Shown here piece after piece: positions 16,058 through 24,949 of a DNA stretch of 64,000 bases. Both the position numbers and the translations under genes were made by a program. How positions within the stretch are numbered: position 1 is the first letter of the stretch; every line of letters begins with the position of its first letter. This DNA is from Gelidibacter salicanalis (GTDB taxonomy: Bacteria; Bacteroidota; Bacteroidia; Flavobacteriales; Flavobacteriaceae), in contig NZ_VORX01000002.1 in the NCBI RefSeq assembly GCF_007997285.1, forward strand, positions 558,001-622,000. Direction: 5' to 3'. The notes beneath the pieces are model-generated. The model was not told the origin of the DNA. It worked only from the letters and a program-made list of their open reading frames with translations, and did not search any database.

Positions 16058-17965
16058 ATGCTCAATATACATAATCTTTCCATTTCATTTCAGGGGGAAT
16101 ACCTTTTTGAAGACATCACTTTTAGACTAGGCGCTGGTGACAGAATTGGCCTTATCGGAAAAAATGGTGCAGGTAAATCCACCATGCTCAAAATCCTATC
16201 CAAAGAAATGGAGCCAGATTCTGGACAAATTGCTGCCGATAAAAATTTAAGTATTGGCTTTTTAAAGCAGGATATCGATTTTGTTTTAGGCAGAACTGTT
16301 CTTGAAGAAGCGTATGAAGCATTTCACGAAATTAAGGACCTAGAAGCAAAGATAGCACATATCAACGAACAATTGGTAGTACGTACAGATTATGAAAGTG
16401 AGCTGTACCACCAACTCATGGTTGATTTGAGTGAGTTTCAACACCAATATGAAATTATTGGAGGTTATAATTATCAAGGTGAAACTGAAAAAATACTACA
16501 AGGTTTAGGTTTTAAGCGAGAAGATTTTAACAAATTGACGGATACCTTTTCAGGAGGTTGGCGTATGCGTATTGAACTAGCAAAACTTTTACTTCAAAAT
16601 AACGACATTCTTCTTTTGGATGAGCCTACCAACCACTTGGATATCGAATCGATCATTTGGCTGGAAGGGTTTTTGAAAAATTATATTGGTGCTGTGGTTA
16701 TTGTATCGCATGATAAGATGTTTTTGGATAACGTGACCAACCGAACCATTGAAATTTCGCTAGGACGGATATACGATTATAAAAAAGCCTATTCTGAATA
16801 TTTAGTGCTGCGAAATGAATTAAAAACCCAACAATTAGCATCACAAAAAAATCAGCAGAAACAGATTGAACAAACTGAAAAGTTAATCGAAAAGTTTAGA
16901 GCCAAGGCTTCTAAAGCCACCATGGCGCAATCGCTCATAAAAAAATTGGATCGAATGGATCGGATTGAGGTTGATGAGGATGATAACAGTGTGATGACGC
17001 TTAATTTTCCAGTTTCAGTTATTCCTGGGAAAGTTGTAGTGGAGGCCGAACATATTTCCAAACGCTACGGCGATTTACAGGTGTTGAAGAATATTCATCT
17101 GAATGTAGAGCGCGGGAGCATGATTGCCTTTGTTGGTCAAAACGGACAGGGGAAATCTACCTTGGCAAAAATTATTGTGGGCGAATTGAAATATGAAGGG
17201 CATCTGAAACTCGGTCATAATGTGCAAATCGGATATTTCGCCCAAAATCAGGCAGAATATTTAGATGGTAATAAGACCGTTTTAGACACCATGATTGATG
17301 CTGCCAATGAGAAAAACAGAAGCAAAGTACGTGATATTTTAGGGTCATTTCTCTTTAGAGGGGAAGAGGCTGATAAATATGTAAGAGTGTTATCAGGAGG
17401 TGAACGGAACCGTTTGGCTTTAGCAAAATTACTATTGCAACCGTTTAATGTGCTGGTAATGGATGAGCCCACCAATCACCTGGACATCAAATCTAAGAAT
17501 GTACTTAAAGAAGCGTTGAAGAGATTTGAAGGTACGTTGATCTTGGTCTCGCATGATAGGGATTTTCTCCAAGGGTTGACTAAGAGTGTATATGAGTTTA
17601 AGGACCAGCGTATTAAAGAGTATTTAGGTGATATTGACTTTTATTTAGACCAGCGTAATGTTGAAAACCTGAGAGAGGTTGAAAAACGAGATGTTATTAA
17701 GGAAACCCCTAAGGAAACCAATAAGCAGACTTATGAAGATCAGAAGAAATTAAAATCATTGAACAACAGGCTAAGTAACGTAGAAGCAAAGATCAGCCAG
17801 CACGAAAAGGAAATAAAATCTATGGATGCGGCACTTGCAACAGATTATGATAAAACCAGTGCGGACCCAAAGTTTTTTGAGCGTTACAAAGGAAAGAAAG
17901 AAAAGCTTACTAATTTAATGCAAGAATGGGAAACCATTCAAGAAGAATTGGAACACGTCAGCTAA
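16058..17965 (+). CDS. ABC-F family ATPase (translation factor type)
   Basis: A 635-aa protein with two ATP-binding cassettes and no membrane segment, the layout of ABC-F proteins that act on the ribosome. Cassette 1: Walker A GKNGAGKST (about 35-43), signature FSGGWRMR, Walker B LLLDEPTNHLD. The Lys/Gln-rich interdomain linker lies at about 250-300. Cassette 2: Walker A GQNGQGKST, signature LSGGERNR, Walker B VLVMDEPTNHLD. The C-terminal coiled coil (about 565-635) resembles that of Uup. The subfamily is probably Uup/YdiF-like rather than EttA, and it is not recognisably an antibiotic-resistance member. The CPXCG protein gene begins 4 bases downstream. Confidence 0.92.
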   Translation: MLNIHNLSISFQGEYLFEDITFRLGAGDRIGLIGKNGAGKSTMLKILSKEMEPDSGQIAADKNLSIGFLKQDIDFVLGRTVLEEAYEAFHEIKDLEAKIAHINEQLVVRTDYESELYHQLMVDLSEFQHQYEIIGGYNYQGETEKILQGLGFKREDFNKLTDTFSGGWRMRIELAKLLLQNNDILLLDEPTNHLDIESIIWLEGFLKNYIGAVVIVSHDKMFLDNVTNRTIEISLGRIYDYKKAYSEYLVLRNELKTQQLASQKNQQKQIEQTEKLIEKFRAKASKATMAQSLIKKLDRMDRIEVDEDDNSVMTLNFPVSVIPGKVVVEAEHISKRYGDLQVLKNIHLNVERGSMIAFVGQNGQGKSTLAKIIVGELKYEGHLKLGHNVQIGYFAQNQAEYLDGNKTVLDTMIDAANEKNRSKVRDILGSFLFRGEEADKYVRVLSGGERNRLALAKLLLQPFNVLVMDEPTNHLDIKSKNVLKEALKRFEGTLILVSHDRDFLQGLTKSVYEFKDQRIKEYLGDIDFYLDQRNVENLREVEKRDVIKETPKETNKQTYEDQKKLKSLNNRLSNVEAKISQHEKEIKSMDAALATDYDKTSADPKFFERYKGKKEKLTNLMQEWETIQEELEHVS

Positions 17966-17969
17966 ACTT

Positions 17970-18152
17970 ATGGAAGAACATTTTTTTCAATGTCCGCATT
18001 GTTGGGAGGAAATTTCGATGCTTTTAGATTACTCTGTTAGCCAACAGAGCTATGTAGAAGACTGCGAGGTCTGTTGCAATCCCATCCAAATTACTCTAAG
18101 TATTAATGATCACACTCTCGAAAGTTTTAGTGCGCAAAGTATTGAGCAGTAG
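17970..18152 (+). CDS. CPXCG-motif cysteine-rich small protein
   Basis: A 60-aa protein with CPHC (8-11) and a second cysteine set CEVCC (about 33-37), a small zinc-ribbon arrangement typical of the Cys-rich CPXCG family. It begins 4 bases after the ABC-F stop and is probably co-transcribed. The function is unknown. Confidence 0.85.
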   Translation: MEEHFFQCPHCWEEISMLLDYSVSQQSYVEDCEVCCNPIQITLSINDHTLESFSAQSIEQ

Positions 18153-18242
18153 GAGGCACTGATTCCAAGTCTCTTTTTTTGAGCTAAAAATTTTCTTATT
18201 CCTCATGTAAAAGTAAGCCTCAAATATCCTAATTTTAAGGGT

Positions 18243-19514
18243 ATGCAAGAGGCTTTTCTTCATTATATATGGCAATTTAAAAAGTTTGATACCACTGCGT
18301 TAAAATCAACCCGTGGTGAAGGCATCACCTTGCGAAATACTGGACATCCAAATTTGCATGGAGGTCCAGATTTTTTCAATGCTCAACTTGAAATTGACGG
18401 CATTCTCTGGGTAGGAAACGTGGAGTTACATATAAAGTCCAGTGATTGGTATGTGCACCATCATGAAACTGACCTGGCTTATGACAATGTTATTTTGCAC
18501 GTGGTCTATGAACACGATACTGATATTTTTAGGAAAAATAATTCAGTGATTCCGACGGTTGAGTTGAAAGACATTATACACTCTAAGGTATTTCACAACT
18601 ATCAACACCTGTTAATGGCGCCCCATAAATGGATCAATTGCGAATCTGATTTTGCGAATGTTGATGATTTTATAGTGGATAATTGGTTGGAACGTCTGTA
18701 CATTGAACGTCTCGAAAGAAAATCGAAGACTATAGAAGAGTTATTGTATGCCACAAAAAACGATTGGGAAGCAGTGCTGTTTACGCTTCTTGCCAAAAAT
18801 TTCGGACTTAAAATAAATGGTGATGCTTTTTTGAGCATGGCCAAATCCTTTGACTTTTCAATCATCCGAAAACTCCATAGCCAACCGCTGCAATTGGAAG
18901 CCTTATTATATGGGCAGGCAGGAGTACTCGACAAGGATTTTGAAGAAGCCTATTATTTGAGTTTAGTAAAAGAATATCACTTTTTGAAACAAAAATTCAA
19001 CTTGTCCACTACTCATGTGATTCCGTTGCAATATTTTAGACTTCGACCTCCTAATTTCCCAACCATCAGATTATCTCAACTCGCGATGCTGTACCATCAA
19101 CATCCTAATTTTTTCGCGAAACTGATGGCCGCTGAGACATTGGAAAATCTGTACCAACTCTTTCGAGTGGGCACCTCCGAGTTTTGGACCACGCATTTCA
19201 CTTTCGAAAAGACATCAAAACTTTCTAAAAAGGTTCTTACAAATAATTTTATCGATCTCCTTCTGATTAACACCGTGCTGCCTCTTAAATTCAGCTACTT
19301 AAAACACCAAGGTAAGAACCCAACAGAACTTAATTTACAGCTTGCCCAAATGATCAGCCCCGAAAAAAACAACATTATTACTGCCTTTGATGCGCTCAAA
19401 CCACTGGCAACTAGCGCCATGCTTACCCAAGCACTACTTCAGCTAAAAACGGAATATTGCGATAAAAATAGGTGTATGAAATGTGCTATTGGCAATTCAA
19501 TTTTAGCAAAATAA
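18243..19514 (+). CDS. DUF2851 family protein
   Basis: A 423-aa soluble protein found throughout Bacteroidota. The diagnostic N-terminal block is present: MQEAFLHYIWQFKKF, then TRGEGITLRNTGHPNLHGGPDFFNAQL and WVGNVELHIKSSDWYVHHH. The GPDF...GNVELHIKSSDW arrangement (about 40-75) resembles a restriction-endonuclease-like core (acidic D, then E-x-H-x-K), so a nuclease fold is possible but unproven. A C-terminal Cys cluster (CDKNRCMKCAIG) may bind metal. It stands alone with no informative neighbour. Confidence 0.82.
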   Translation: MQEAFLHYIWQFKKFDTTALKSTRGEGITLRNTGHPNLHGGPDFFNAQLEIDGILWVGNVELHIKSSDWYVHHHETDLAYDNVILHVVYEHDTDIFRKNNSVIPTVELKDIIHSKVFHNYQHLLMAPHKWINCESDFANVDDFIVDNWLERLYIERLERKSKTIEELLYATKNDWEAVLFTLLAKNFGLKINGDAFLSMAKSFDFSIIRKLHSQPLQLEALLYGQAGVLDKDFEEAYYLSLVKEYHFLKQKFNLSTTHVIPLQYFRLRPPNFPTIRLSQLAMLYHQHPNFFAKLMAAETLENLYQLFRVGTSEFWTTHFTFEKTSKLSKKVLTNNFIDLLLINTVLPLKFSYLKHQGKNPTELNLQLAQMISPEKNNIITAFDALKPLATSAMLTQALLQLKTEYCDKNRCMKCAIGNSILAK

Positions 19515-19552
19515 AGACTGATTAAAATAACAAAAAATGAGTACATTGCGGC

Positions 19553-19780
19553 ATGAACATCTTGTACAGAGCCTTACTTTATTTTCAGAAACGTGGGTAT
19601 TACGTCTGTCAGCGAATTGCGGATAGATTAGGAATTCGGGCAAAGGTGGTGCGTATTTCTTTTATGTACCTCACTTTTGTAACCGTAGGATTCGGTTTTG
19701 CACTCTATTTGTTTTTTGCGTTTTGGATGCGTATAAAAGATCTTATCTATACCAAACGATCTTCTGTTTTTGATTTATAA
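19553..19780 (+). CDS. PspC domain protein
   Basis: A 75-aa single-pass membrane protein matching the PspC fold: amphipathic RGYYVCQRIADRLGIRAKVVRISFMYL followed by a transmembrane helix (about 38-60) and a short basic tail. PspC-type proteins sense or respond to envelope stress. It starts 38 bases after the DUF2851 gene. Confidence 0.75.
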   Translation: MNILYRALLYFQKRGYYVCQRIADRLGIRAKVVRISFMYLTFVTVGFGFALYLFFAFWMRIKDLIYTKRSSVFDL

Positions 19781-19843
19781 GCTATGAACGCGCTAGATAA
19801 ATTTCACGACTTCAATGTTGTAGCTTATAGTTGTCACTTCATT

Positions 19844-19895
19844 GGTTATTACGAGATGCTTAAGCATTTCTTATGGAGGTTTCATCTCGATAACC
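19844..19895. repeat. Imperfect inverted repeat upstream of the symporter gene
   Basis: GGTTAT-TA-CGAGATG (19844-19858) pairs with CATCTCGATAACC (19883-19895), a 13-bp stem with a 2-base bulge. The loop starts inside a 12-bp palindrome (ATGCTTAAGCAT). No T-run follows, so it is not a clear terminator. It is the only structure seen in the 274-bp gap between the PspC and symporter genes. Confidence 0.4.
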
Positions 19896-20054
19896 TCAAA
19901 TTTTAATTATGATAAAACCCATCACCATTCTTAAGCCTCCCGATGTTTATCATATTTTTCATTTTAACAACCAAATTTTTATAAAATCATTTTTTTTTAG
20001 CATCTTGTGGTGTTTTTAACCAAATATTATAACTAACTAATACAAAATTCCCTT

Positions 20055-22127
20055 ATGAAGAAGTATCTTCTCACCCTATTTATCACGCTCTTTCCTGTTT
20101 TGTTTTTTGCTCAAGATCTAGATATTAAGGGAGATATAGTAAACCCATCAGAAGCTATCAATGATGGTGTTATTGTCGTTACAGCATCAGGAGGGGTTGC
20201 GCCTTATACTTACCGATGGAGTGACCAAAACACGCCTTTAAGCTCCAATAAAGCAATGGGTTTAACTGAAGGTGTGCCCTATACCGTAGTGGTGACAGAT
20301 TCCAATGGCGATACCAAAACCGCGGTTTATACCGTTAAGACAGGCGCAATTACAGAAGTATTTAACGGAACGATGACCCCAGCAGTGGCTGCACTTGGGG
20401 CTATTTTATTTTGGGATCCTTTTGCCGCAATTGGGGTTTATGACCCAGTGGTTTATGCAGATGAAAAGCAAATTGGGGTGCCAGATTGGACTAATGAAGT
20501 TGAAAATAAATATACACTTAAGCAGTGGCTCAAACCTGAAGGCGCTCAAGTGTCTAAAGATGTACCCATAACAATTATAACTGATAAGGAAGGCAAAGAA
20601 ATTATTGTAAATTCTTCCGCTCAAGGAACCTTAAAACATCTTACGGCAGAAGGGAAGGTCATTTATAATTCTGACAATAGTAAACACGTCATTGAGCAAG
20701 GCGCCCATAATTTCGCTCAAGTTATATATGATGAGCCAGTAGTGCTGACACATCCTAATGGAGATCCATTAACAAAGCCAATTCCATTTATTGTGATTTG
20801 GTTGGTCGTGGGAGCCGTATTCTTTACAATAAGAATGGGCTTTATAAACTTTAGAGGTTTTAAGCATGCTATAGATTTAGCACGTGGAAAATATGATGAT
20901 CCGAGCGCTCCAGGACAAGTAACCCATTTTCAAGCCTTGGCGACTGCAGTTTCTGGAACTGTTGGTTTGGGGAATATTGCCGGCGTTGCGGTAGCTGTTT
21001 CGGTTGGTGGAGCAGGCGCAACATTCTGGATGATTGTCTGTGGACTTTTGGGGATGTCAACAAAATTTGTAGAATGTACTTTAGGCGTAAAATACAGAGA
21101 TATTTTACCTGATGGACGTGTATTTGGTGGCCCAATGAACTATTTGCGTTACGGACTCGAAAAACGTCAAATGAAAGGCTTAGGAAAAGTATTGGCCGGA
21201 TTATTTGCCGTATTGGCAGTTGGCGCCTCTTTTGGAGGTGGCAACATGTTTCAGGCCAATCAGTCTTTTGAACAAATGGCTGGACAATTTCCAGTATTAG
21301 TGGGTAACGGATTCTGGTTTGGAATTATTACAGCGATTTTAGTTGGTGTGGTAATTATTGGAGGGATCAGCAGTATCGCCAAAGTAACGGGAAAAGTTGT
21401 GCCAATTATGGCTTCCATATATATAGTTGCAGCCTTGGCCGTGATTATTATGAACATTCAAAACGTTGGACCTGCATTTGCTGCTATTTACGATGGTGCA
21501 TTTAGTGCCTCCGCTTTAAAAGGTGGTGTCATTGGGGTACTGGTTGTTGGTTTCCAGCGGGCCGCGTTCTCTAATGAGGCCGGTGTTGGGTCTGCCGCTA
21601 TTGCACATAGTACGGCAAAAACCAATCACCCACCATCTGAAGGCTTTGTGGCATTATTAGAGCCCTTTATTGATACGGTTGTAGTGTGTACATTAACTGC
21701 ACTTGTTTTGATCTTTACCGGAATGCACGAAGTTGAAGGTTTGGCAGGAGCGCAGTTAACGTCTGATGCTTTTGGAAGTCAAATTTCTTGGTTCCCATAT
21801 GTGTTGGCGGTAGCAGTATTCTTATTCGCGTTCTCTACTATGATTTCATGGTCCTACTACGGAATGAGAGCTTGGACATACTTATTTGGGAAAAGCAAAA
21901 AAATCGAATTCATTTACAAAATGTTATTCTTAGTATTTGTGGTTATTGGAGCTTCAGTAAGTTTAGGCGCTGTGTTAGATTTCTCAGATATGATGATTTT
22001 GGCTATGTCATTCCCTAATATTATTGGGCTTTACATCATGTCAAAAGAAGTCAAATTTGATTTGGATGCGTATATCGTAAAACTCAAGGCTAATTTGCTT
22101 TATAAAAAGCAAGAGCCTAATAATTAA
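20055..22127 (+). CDS. Alanine/glycine:cation symporter (AGCS) with secreted SprB-like N-terminal domain
   Basis: A 690-aa protein. Residues 1-20 are a signal peptide ([20 protein letters not shown]). Residues about 25-95 resemble a SprB repeat ([20 protein letters not shown], then [19 protein letters not shown]), a beta domain common in secreted flavobacterial proteins. About 105-245 is a further region with one hydrophobic stretch. From about 248 the AGCS transporter core begins: [43 protein letters not shown] and [17 protein letters not shown] are the family motifs. It should import small amino acids with Na+. Bacterial AGCS proteins are usually about 450-500 aa, so the extension is an addition facing outward. 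Confidence 0.88.
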   Translation: MKKYLLTLFITLFPVLFFAQDLDIKGDIVNPSEAINDGVIVVTASGGVAPYTYRWSDQNTPLSSNKAMGLTEGVPYTVVVTDSNGDTKTAVYTVKTGAITEVFNGTMTPAVAALGAILFWDPFAAIGVYDPVVYADEKQIGVPDWTNEVENKYTLKQWLKPEGAQVSKDVPITIITDKEGKEIIVNSSAQGTLKHLTAEGKVIYNSDNSKHVIEQGAHNFAQVIYDEPVVLTHPNGDPLTKPIPFIVIWLVVGAVFFTIRMGFINFRGFKHAIDLARGKYDDPSAPGQVTHFQALATAVSGTVGLGNIAGVAVAVSVGGAGATFWMIVCGLLGMSTKFVECTLGVKYRDILPDGRVFGGPMNYLRYGLEKRQMKGLGKVLAGLFAVLAVGASFGGGNMFQANQSFEQMAGQFPVLVGNGFWFGIITAILVGVVIIGGISSIAKVTGKVVPIMASIYIVAALAVIIMNIQNVGPAFAAIYDGAFSASALKGGVIGVLVVGFQRAAFSNEAGVGSAAIAHSTAKTNHPPSEGFVALLEPFIDTVVVCTLTALVLIFTGMHEVEGLAGAQLTSDAFGSQISWFPYVLAVAVFLFAFSTMISWSYYGMRAWTYLFGKSKKIEFIYKMLFLVFVVIGASVSLGAVLDFSDMMILAMSFPNIIGLYIMSKEVKFDLDAYIVKLKANLLYKKQEPNN

Positions 22128-22136
22128 AATGTCATC

Positions 22137-23030
22137 ATGGCAATCAAATCCCATTTCAAGTTTTCTAACAGTCAACGAAATGGGATTTTTTTATTAGCCA
22201 TACTCATCGTTGTTGCGCAAGCGGTTTATTTTTTTGTAGATTTTTCACCTAACGTTAGCCATACTAAACATGAGGAAATAGAATACTTTAGACAGCAGGT
22301 CGATTCGCTCAAACAAATCGCCTCTGAAAAGAACATTCCTAAAGTGTATCCTTTTAACCCCAATTTCATTACCGATTATAAGGGTTATACGCTTGGGATG
22401 ACACCTGAGGAAATTGACCGGTTGTTAGCATTTAGAGCTAAAGATCAATGGATCAATTCTGCACAACAGTTTCAAGACGTTACCAAGGTTTCTGATTCTA
22501 TGCTGACTGTTTTGTCACCACTATTTAAATTTCCAGATTGGGTTACAAATCCGAAACCTAAAGCCCATTGGGTGGATTATTCTAAAACTCAAGATCAGAA
22601 AAATTATGCTTCAAAAACCTACGCCCAAAAACAAGATTTAAATACCGCTACAGCACTCGATTTGCAAAAAATAAACGGGATTGGCGAAAAAATATCTGAT
22701 AATATTATTAAGTATCGGAACAAATTTAAGGGTGGATTTATTTCAGAAGTCCAACTGCAGGATATTTATGGATTAACGCCAGAAGTCATTTCGCGCCTAT
22801 TGAATGATTTTGCAGTAAAGACTCCTAGAGTTGTGGAAAAGATTGATCTGAATAGCGCAAGCAAAGAACAATTAGTCACCGTACAGCATATCGATTATGA
22901 GATTGCACACCATATAATTGAACAACGCACCCTTAGAGAAGGCTTCAAATCTTTTGACGAACTGCTGTTAGTTAAAAAATTTCCAGTTCAAAAATTTGAG
23001 ATAATTACGTTATATTTGAAACTTAATTAA
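22137..23030 (+). CDS. Membrane-anchored helix-hairpin-helix (ComEA-like) protein
   Basis: A 297-aa protein with one N-terminal transmembrane helix (about 16-35) and three helix-hairpin-helix-like units. These are EEIDRLLAFRAKDQWINS (about 86-103), then DLNTATALDLQKINGIGEKISDNIIKYR (spanning about 163-190), then IDLNSASKEQLVTVQHIDYEIAHHII (about 237-262). This is the ComEA-type DNA-binding fold, here possibly periplasmic. A role in DNA uptake is inferred from the family only; no other com gene is near. It begins 9 bases after the symporter stop. Confidence 0.8.
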   Translation: MAIKSHFKFSNSQRNGIFLLAILIVVAQAVYFFVDFSPNVSHTKHEEIEYFRQQVDSLKQIASEKNIPKVYPFNPNFITDYKGYTLGMTPEEIDRLLAFRAKDQWINSAQQFQDVTKVSDSMLTVLSPLFKFPDWVTNPKPKAHWVDYSKTQDQKNYASKTYAQKQDLNTATALDLQKINGIGEKISDNIIKYRNKFKGGFISEVQLQDIYGLTPEVISRLLNDFAVKTPRVVEKIDLNSASKEQLVTVQHIDYEIAHHIIEQRTLREGFKSFDELLLVKKFPVQKFEIITLYLKLN

Positions 23031-23046
23031 ATGAAAAAGACAACGT

Positions 23047-24213
23047 ATGAACAGCATGTACTTCACAGAAGAACATCAACTTTTTAGAAAAAGTTTACAA
23101 GATTTCTTAAAGAAAGAGGTCGTTCCGCATATTGACAAGTGGGAAAAAACAGGAACTATTGAACGATTTATTTGGAAAAAGTTTGGAGATATGGGCTTCT
23201 TCGGAATCAATTATCCTGAAGCTTATGGCGGAATGGATCTCGATTTATTCTACACGGTTATTTTTCTTGAGGAATTACAAAAGATAAATTCGGGAGGCTT
23301 TGCTGCAGCTATGTGGGCTCATGCTTATTTGGCCATGACCCACCTTAATAAGGAGGGCAGTCATGACATCAAAGAAAAGTATTTGGCGCCTAGTATTACC
23401 GGCGATAAAATTGGGTGTTTATGTATCACCGAGCCTTTTGGTGGAAGTGATGTTGCAGGAATGCGCACCACAGCAATAAAACAGGGGGACAGGTATGTGA
23501 TTAATGGTTCTAAAACCTTTATCACTAACGGTATTTACAGTGATTATTTGATAGTTGCTGCCAAAACAGATCCAGATGCAGGACACAACGGGATGAGCAT
23601 TTTTGTGATGGACAGAGATACCCCAGGGATTTCGTCTACTAAATTGGACAAGTTGGGCTGGAGAGCATCAGATACTGGAGAGATTGCATTTGATAATGTG
23701 ACCATTCCAGCCGATCAATTGATGGGCGAAGAAGGCAAAGGCTTTCCTTACATTATGCAACATTTTGCCTTGGAACGCTTGATTATGGGGATTAACGCCC
23801 ATGCCAGAGCTGAGTTTGCCTTGGAATATGCGGTGCAGTATATGTCTGAGCGTACTGCGTTTGGCAGAACCATTGATAAATTTCAAGCTCTGCGTCATAA
23901 AGTTGCCGATTACTATACGGAAATGGAAATATCCAAGGAATTCAATTATTCTGTAGCCCACCGTTTGAATAAAGGCGAATACGTAGTGAAAGAGGCGACC
24001 ATGTCTAAATTGCACGCCACTAAAATGGCTGATGAAATTATTTACGGGTGTCTGCAATTTTTAGGCGGCTATGGCTATATGGAAGATTATCCATTGGCAA
24101 GAATGCTTCGTGATAGCCGACTAGGCCCAATCGGCGGCGGCACTTCTGAAATTTTGAGAGAAATTATCGCTAAAATGGTGATTGATAAGAAGGACTATAA
24201 ACCTAGCACCTAA
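23047..24213 (+). CDS. Acyl-CoA dehydrogenase (LCAD-like)
   Basis: A 388-aa FAD enzyme that oxidises acyl-CoA to trans-2-enoyl-CoA in beta-oxidation. Motifs: CITEPFGGSDVAGMRT (about 139-154), GSKTFITNG, RTAFGRTIDKFQALRH and LQFLGGYGYMEDYPLARMLRDSR. The end reads PIGGGTSEILREIIAKMVI. The Glu of the short/medium-chain YEGTS motif is Gly here. Glu243 in FALERLIM matches the ERL catalytic base of long-chain and isovaleryl enzymes, so LCAD-like chemistry is likely. The start could also be the ATG at 23056. Its last 17 codons are the first copy of the 88-bp tandem array that follows. Confidence 0.92.
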   Translation: MNSMYFTEEHQLFRKSLQDFLKKEVVPHIDKWEKTGTIERFIWKKFGDMGFFGINYPEAYGGMDLDLFYTVIFLEELQKINSGGFAAAMWAHAYLAMTHLNKEGSHDIKEKYLAPSITGDKIGCLCITEPFGGSDVAGMRTTAIKQGDRYVINGSKTFITNGIYSDYLIVAAKTDPDAGHNGMSIFVMDRDTPGISSTKLDKLGWRASDTGEIAFDNVTIPADQLMGEEGKGFPYIMQHFALERLIMGINAHARAEFALEYAVQYMSERTAFGRTIDKFQALRHKVADYYTEMEISKEFNYSVAHRLNKGEYVVKEATMSKLHATKMADEIIYGCLQFLGGYGYMEDYPLARMLRDSRLGPIGGGTSEILREIIAKMVIDKKDYKPST

Positions 24214-24829
24214 TATTTTAAATCACTATTTGGCGAACATTCCTCACGGAATTATCGCTAAAATGGTGATTGATAAAAAGGATTATAAACCTGCCACCTA
24301 ATATTTTAAATCACCATTTTAGCGAACATTCCTCACGGAATTATCGCTAAAATGGTGATTGATAAGAAGGACTATAAACCTGCCACCTAATATTTTAAAT
24401 CACTATTTGGCGAACATTCCTCACGGAATTATCGCTAAAATGGTGATTGATAAAAAGGATTATAAACCTGCCACCTAATATTTTAAATCAGCATTTGGCG
24501 AACATTCCTCACGGAATTATCGCTAAAATGGTGATTGATAAGAAGGACTATAAACCTGCCACCTAATATTTTAAATCAGCATTTGGCGAACATTCTCACG
24601 GAATTATCGCTAAAATGGTGATTGATAAGAAGGACTATAAACCTGCCACCTAATATTTTAAATCAGCATTTGGCGAACATTCCTCACGGAATTATCGCTA
24701 AAATGGTGATTGATAAAAAGGATTATAAACCTGCCACCTAATATTTTAAATCAGCATTTGGCGAACATTCCCAACGGAATTATCGCCAAGATGGTGATTG
24801 ACAAGAAGGATTATAAGCCGGCAACTTAG
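24162..24829 (+). repeat. 88-bp tandem repeat array made of the acyl-CoA dehydrogenase 3' end plus trailer
   Basis: The segment beginning AATTATCGCTAAAATGG starts at 24162 (inside the gene), 24250, 24339, 24427, 24515, 24602, 24690 and 24778. The spacings are 88, 89, 88, 88, 87, 88 and 88 bases. Each unit holds the codons for IIAKMVIDKKDYKP(A/S)T plus stop, then a 37-bp trailer (TATTTTAAATCA...CATTCCTCACGG). Copies 1, 3, 5 and 6 carry AAG/GAC; copies 2, 4 and 7 carry AAA/GAT at the two variable codons, hinting at growth by dimers. Copy 8 (24778-24829) is the most diverged and lacks the trailer. This array fills most of the 735-bp gap before the next gene. Confidence 0.95.
24309..24360. repeat. 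Long hairpin within repeat unit (17-bp perfect arms)
   Basis: AATCACCATTTTAGCGA (24309-24325) is the exact reverse complement of TCGCTAAAATGGTGATT (24344-24360). The 18-base loop itself holds ATTCC-TCAC-GGAAT. The left arm is trailer, the right arm is the copied coding sequence. The other units have the same hairpin with 2-4 mismatches in the left arm. Confidence 0.9.
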
Positions 24830-24861
24830 CGAGGATATAGTCTCGCATCTCAACATATAAA

Positions 24862-24907
24862 AACCTCATTTAGTGAATTTAAGTCCACTCAAATGAGGTT
24901 TTTTTTT
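24862..24907 (+). terminator. Rho-independent terminator after the repeat array
   Basis: AACCTCATTTAGTG pairs with CACTCAAATGAGGTT (one bulge), followed by a run of nine T. It ends transcription of the acyl-CoA dehydrogenase unit and its repeat trailer, so the array is probably transcribed. Confidence 0.85.
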
Positions 24908-24949
24908 ATACTTTTAAGCCCAAGTCACTACTAATCTACCATCTACAAC

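Noticed and set aside
24162-24829. The direct repeats might be a CRISPR array.
   Set aside because: The 88-bp units are contiguous and nearly identical throughout, with no unique spacers, and they continue a gene's coding sequence. No cas genes are present.
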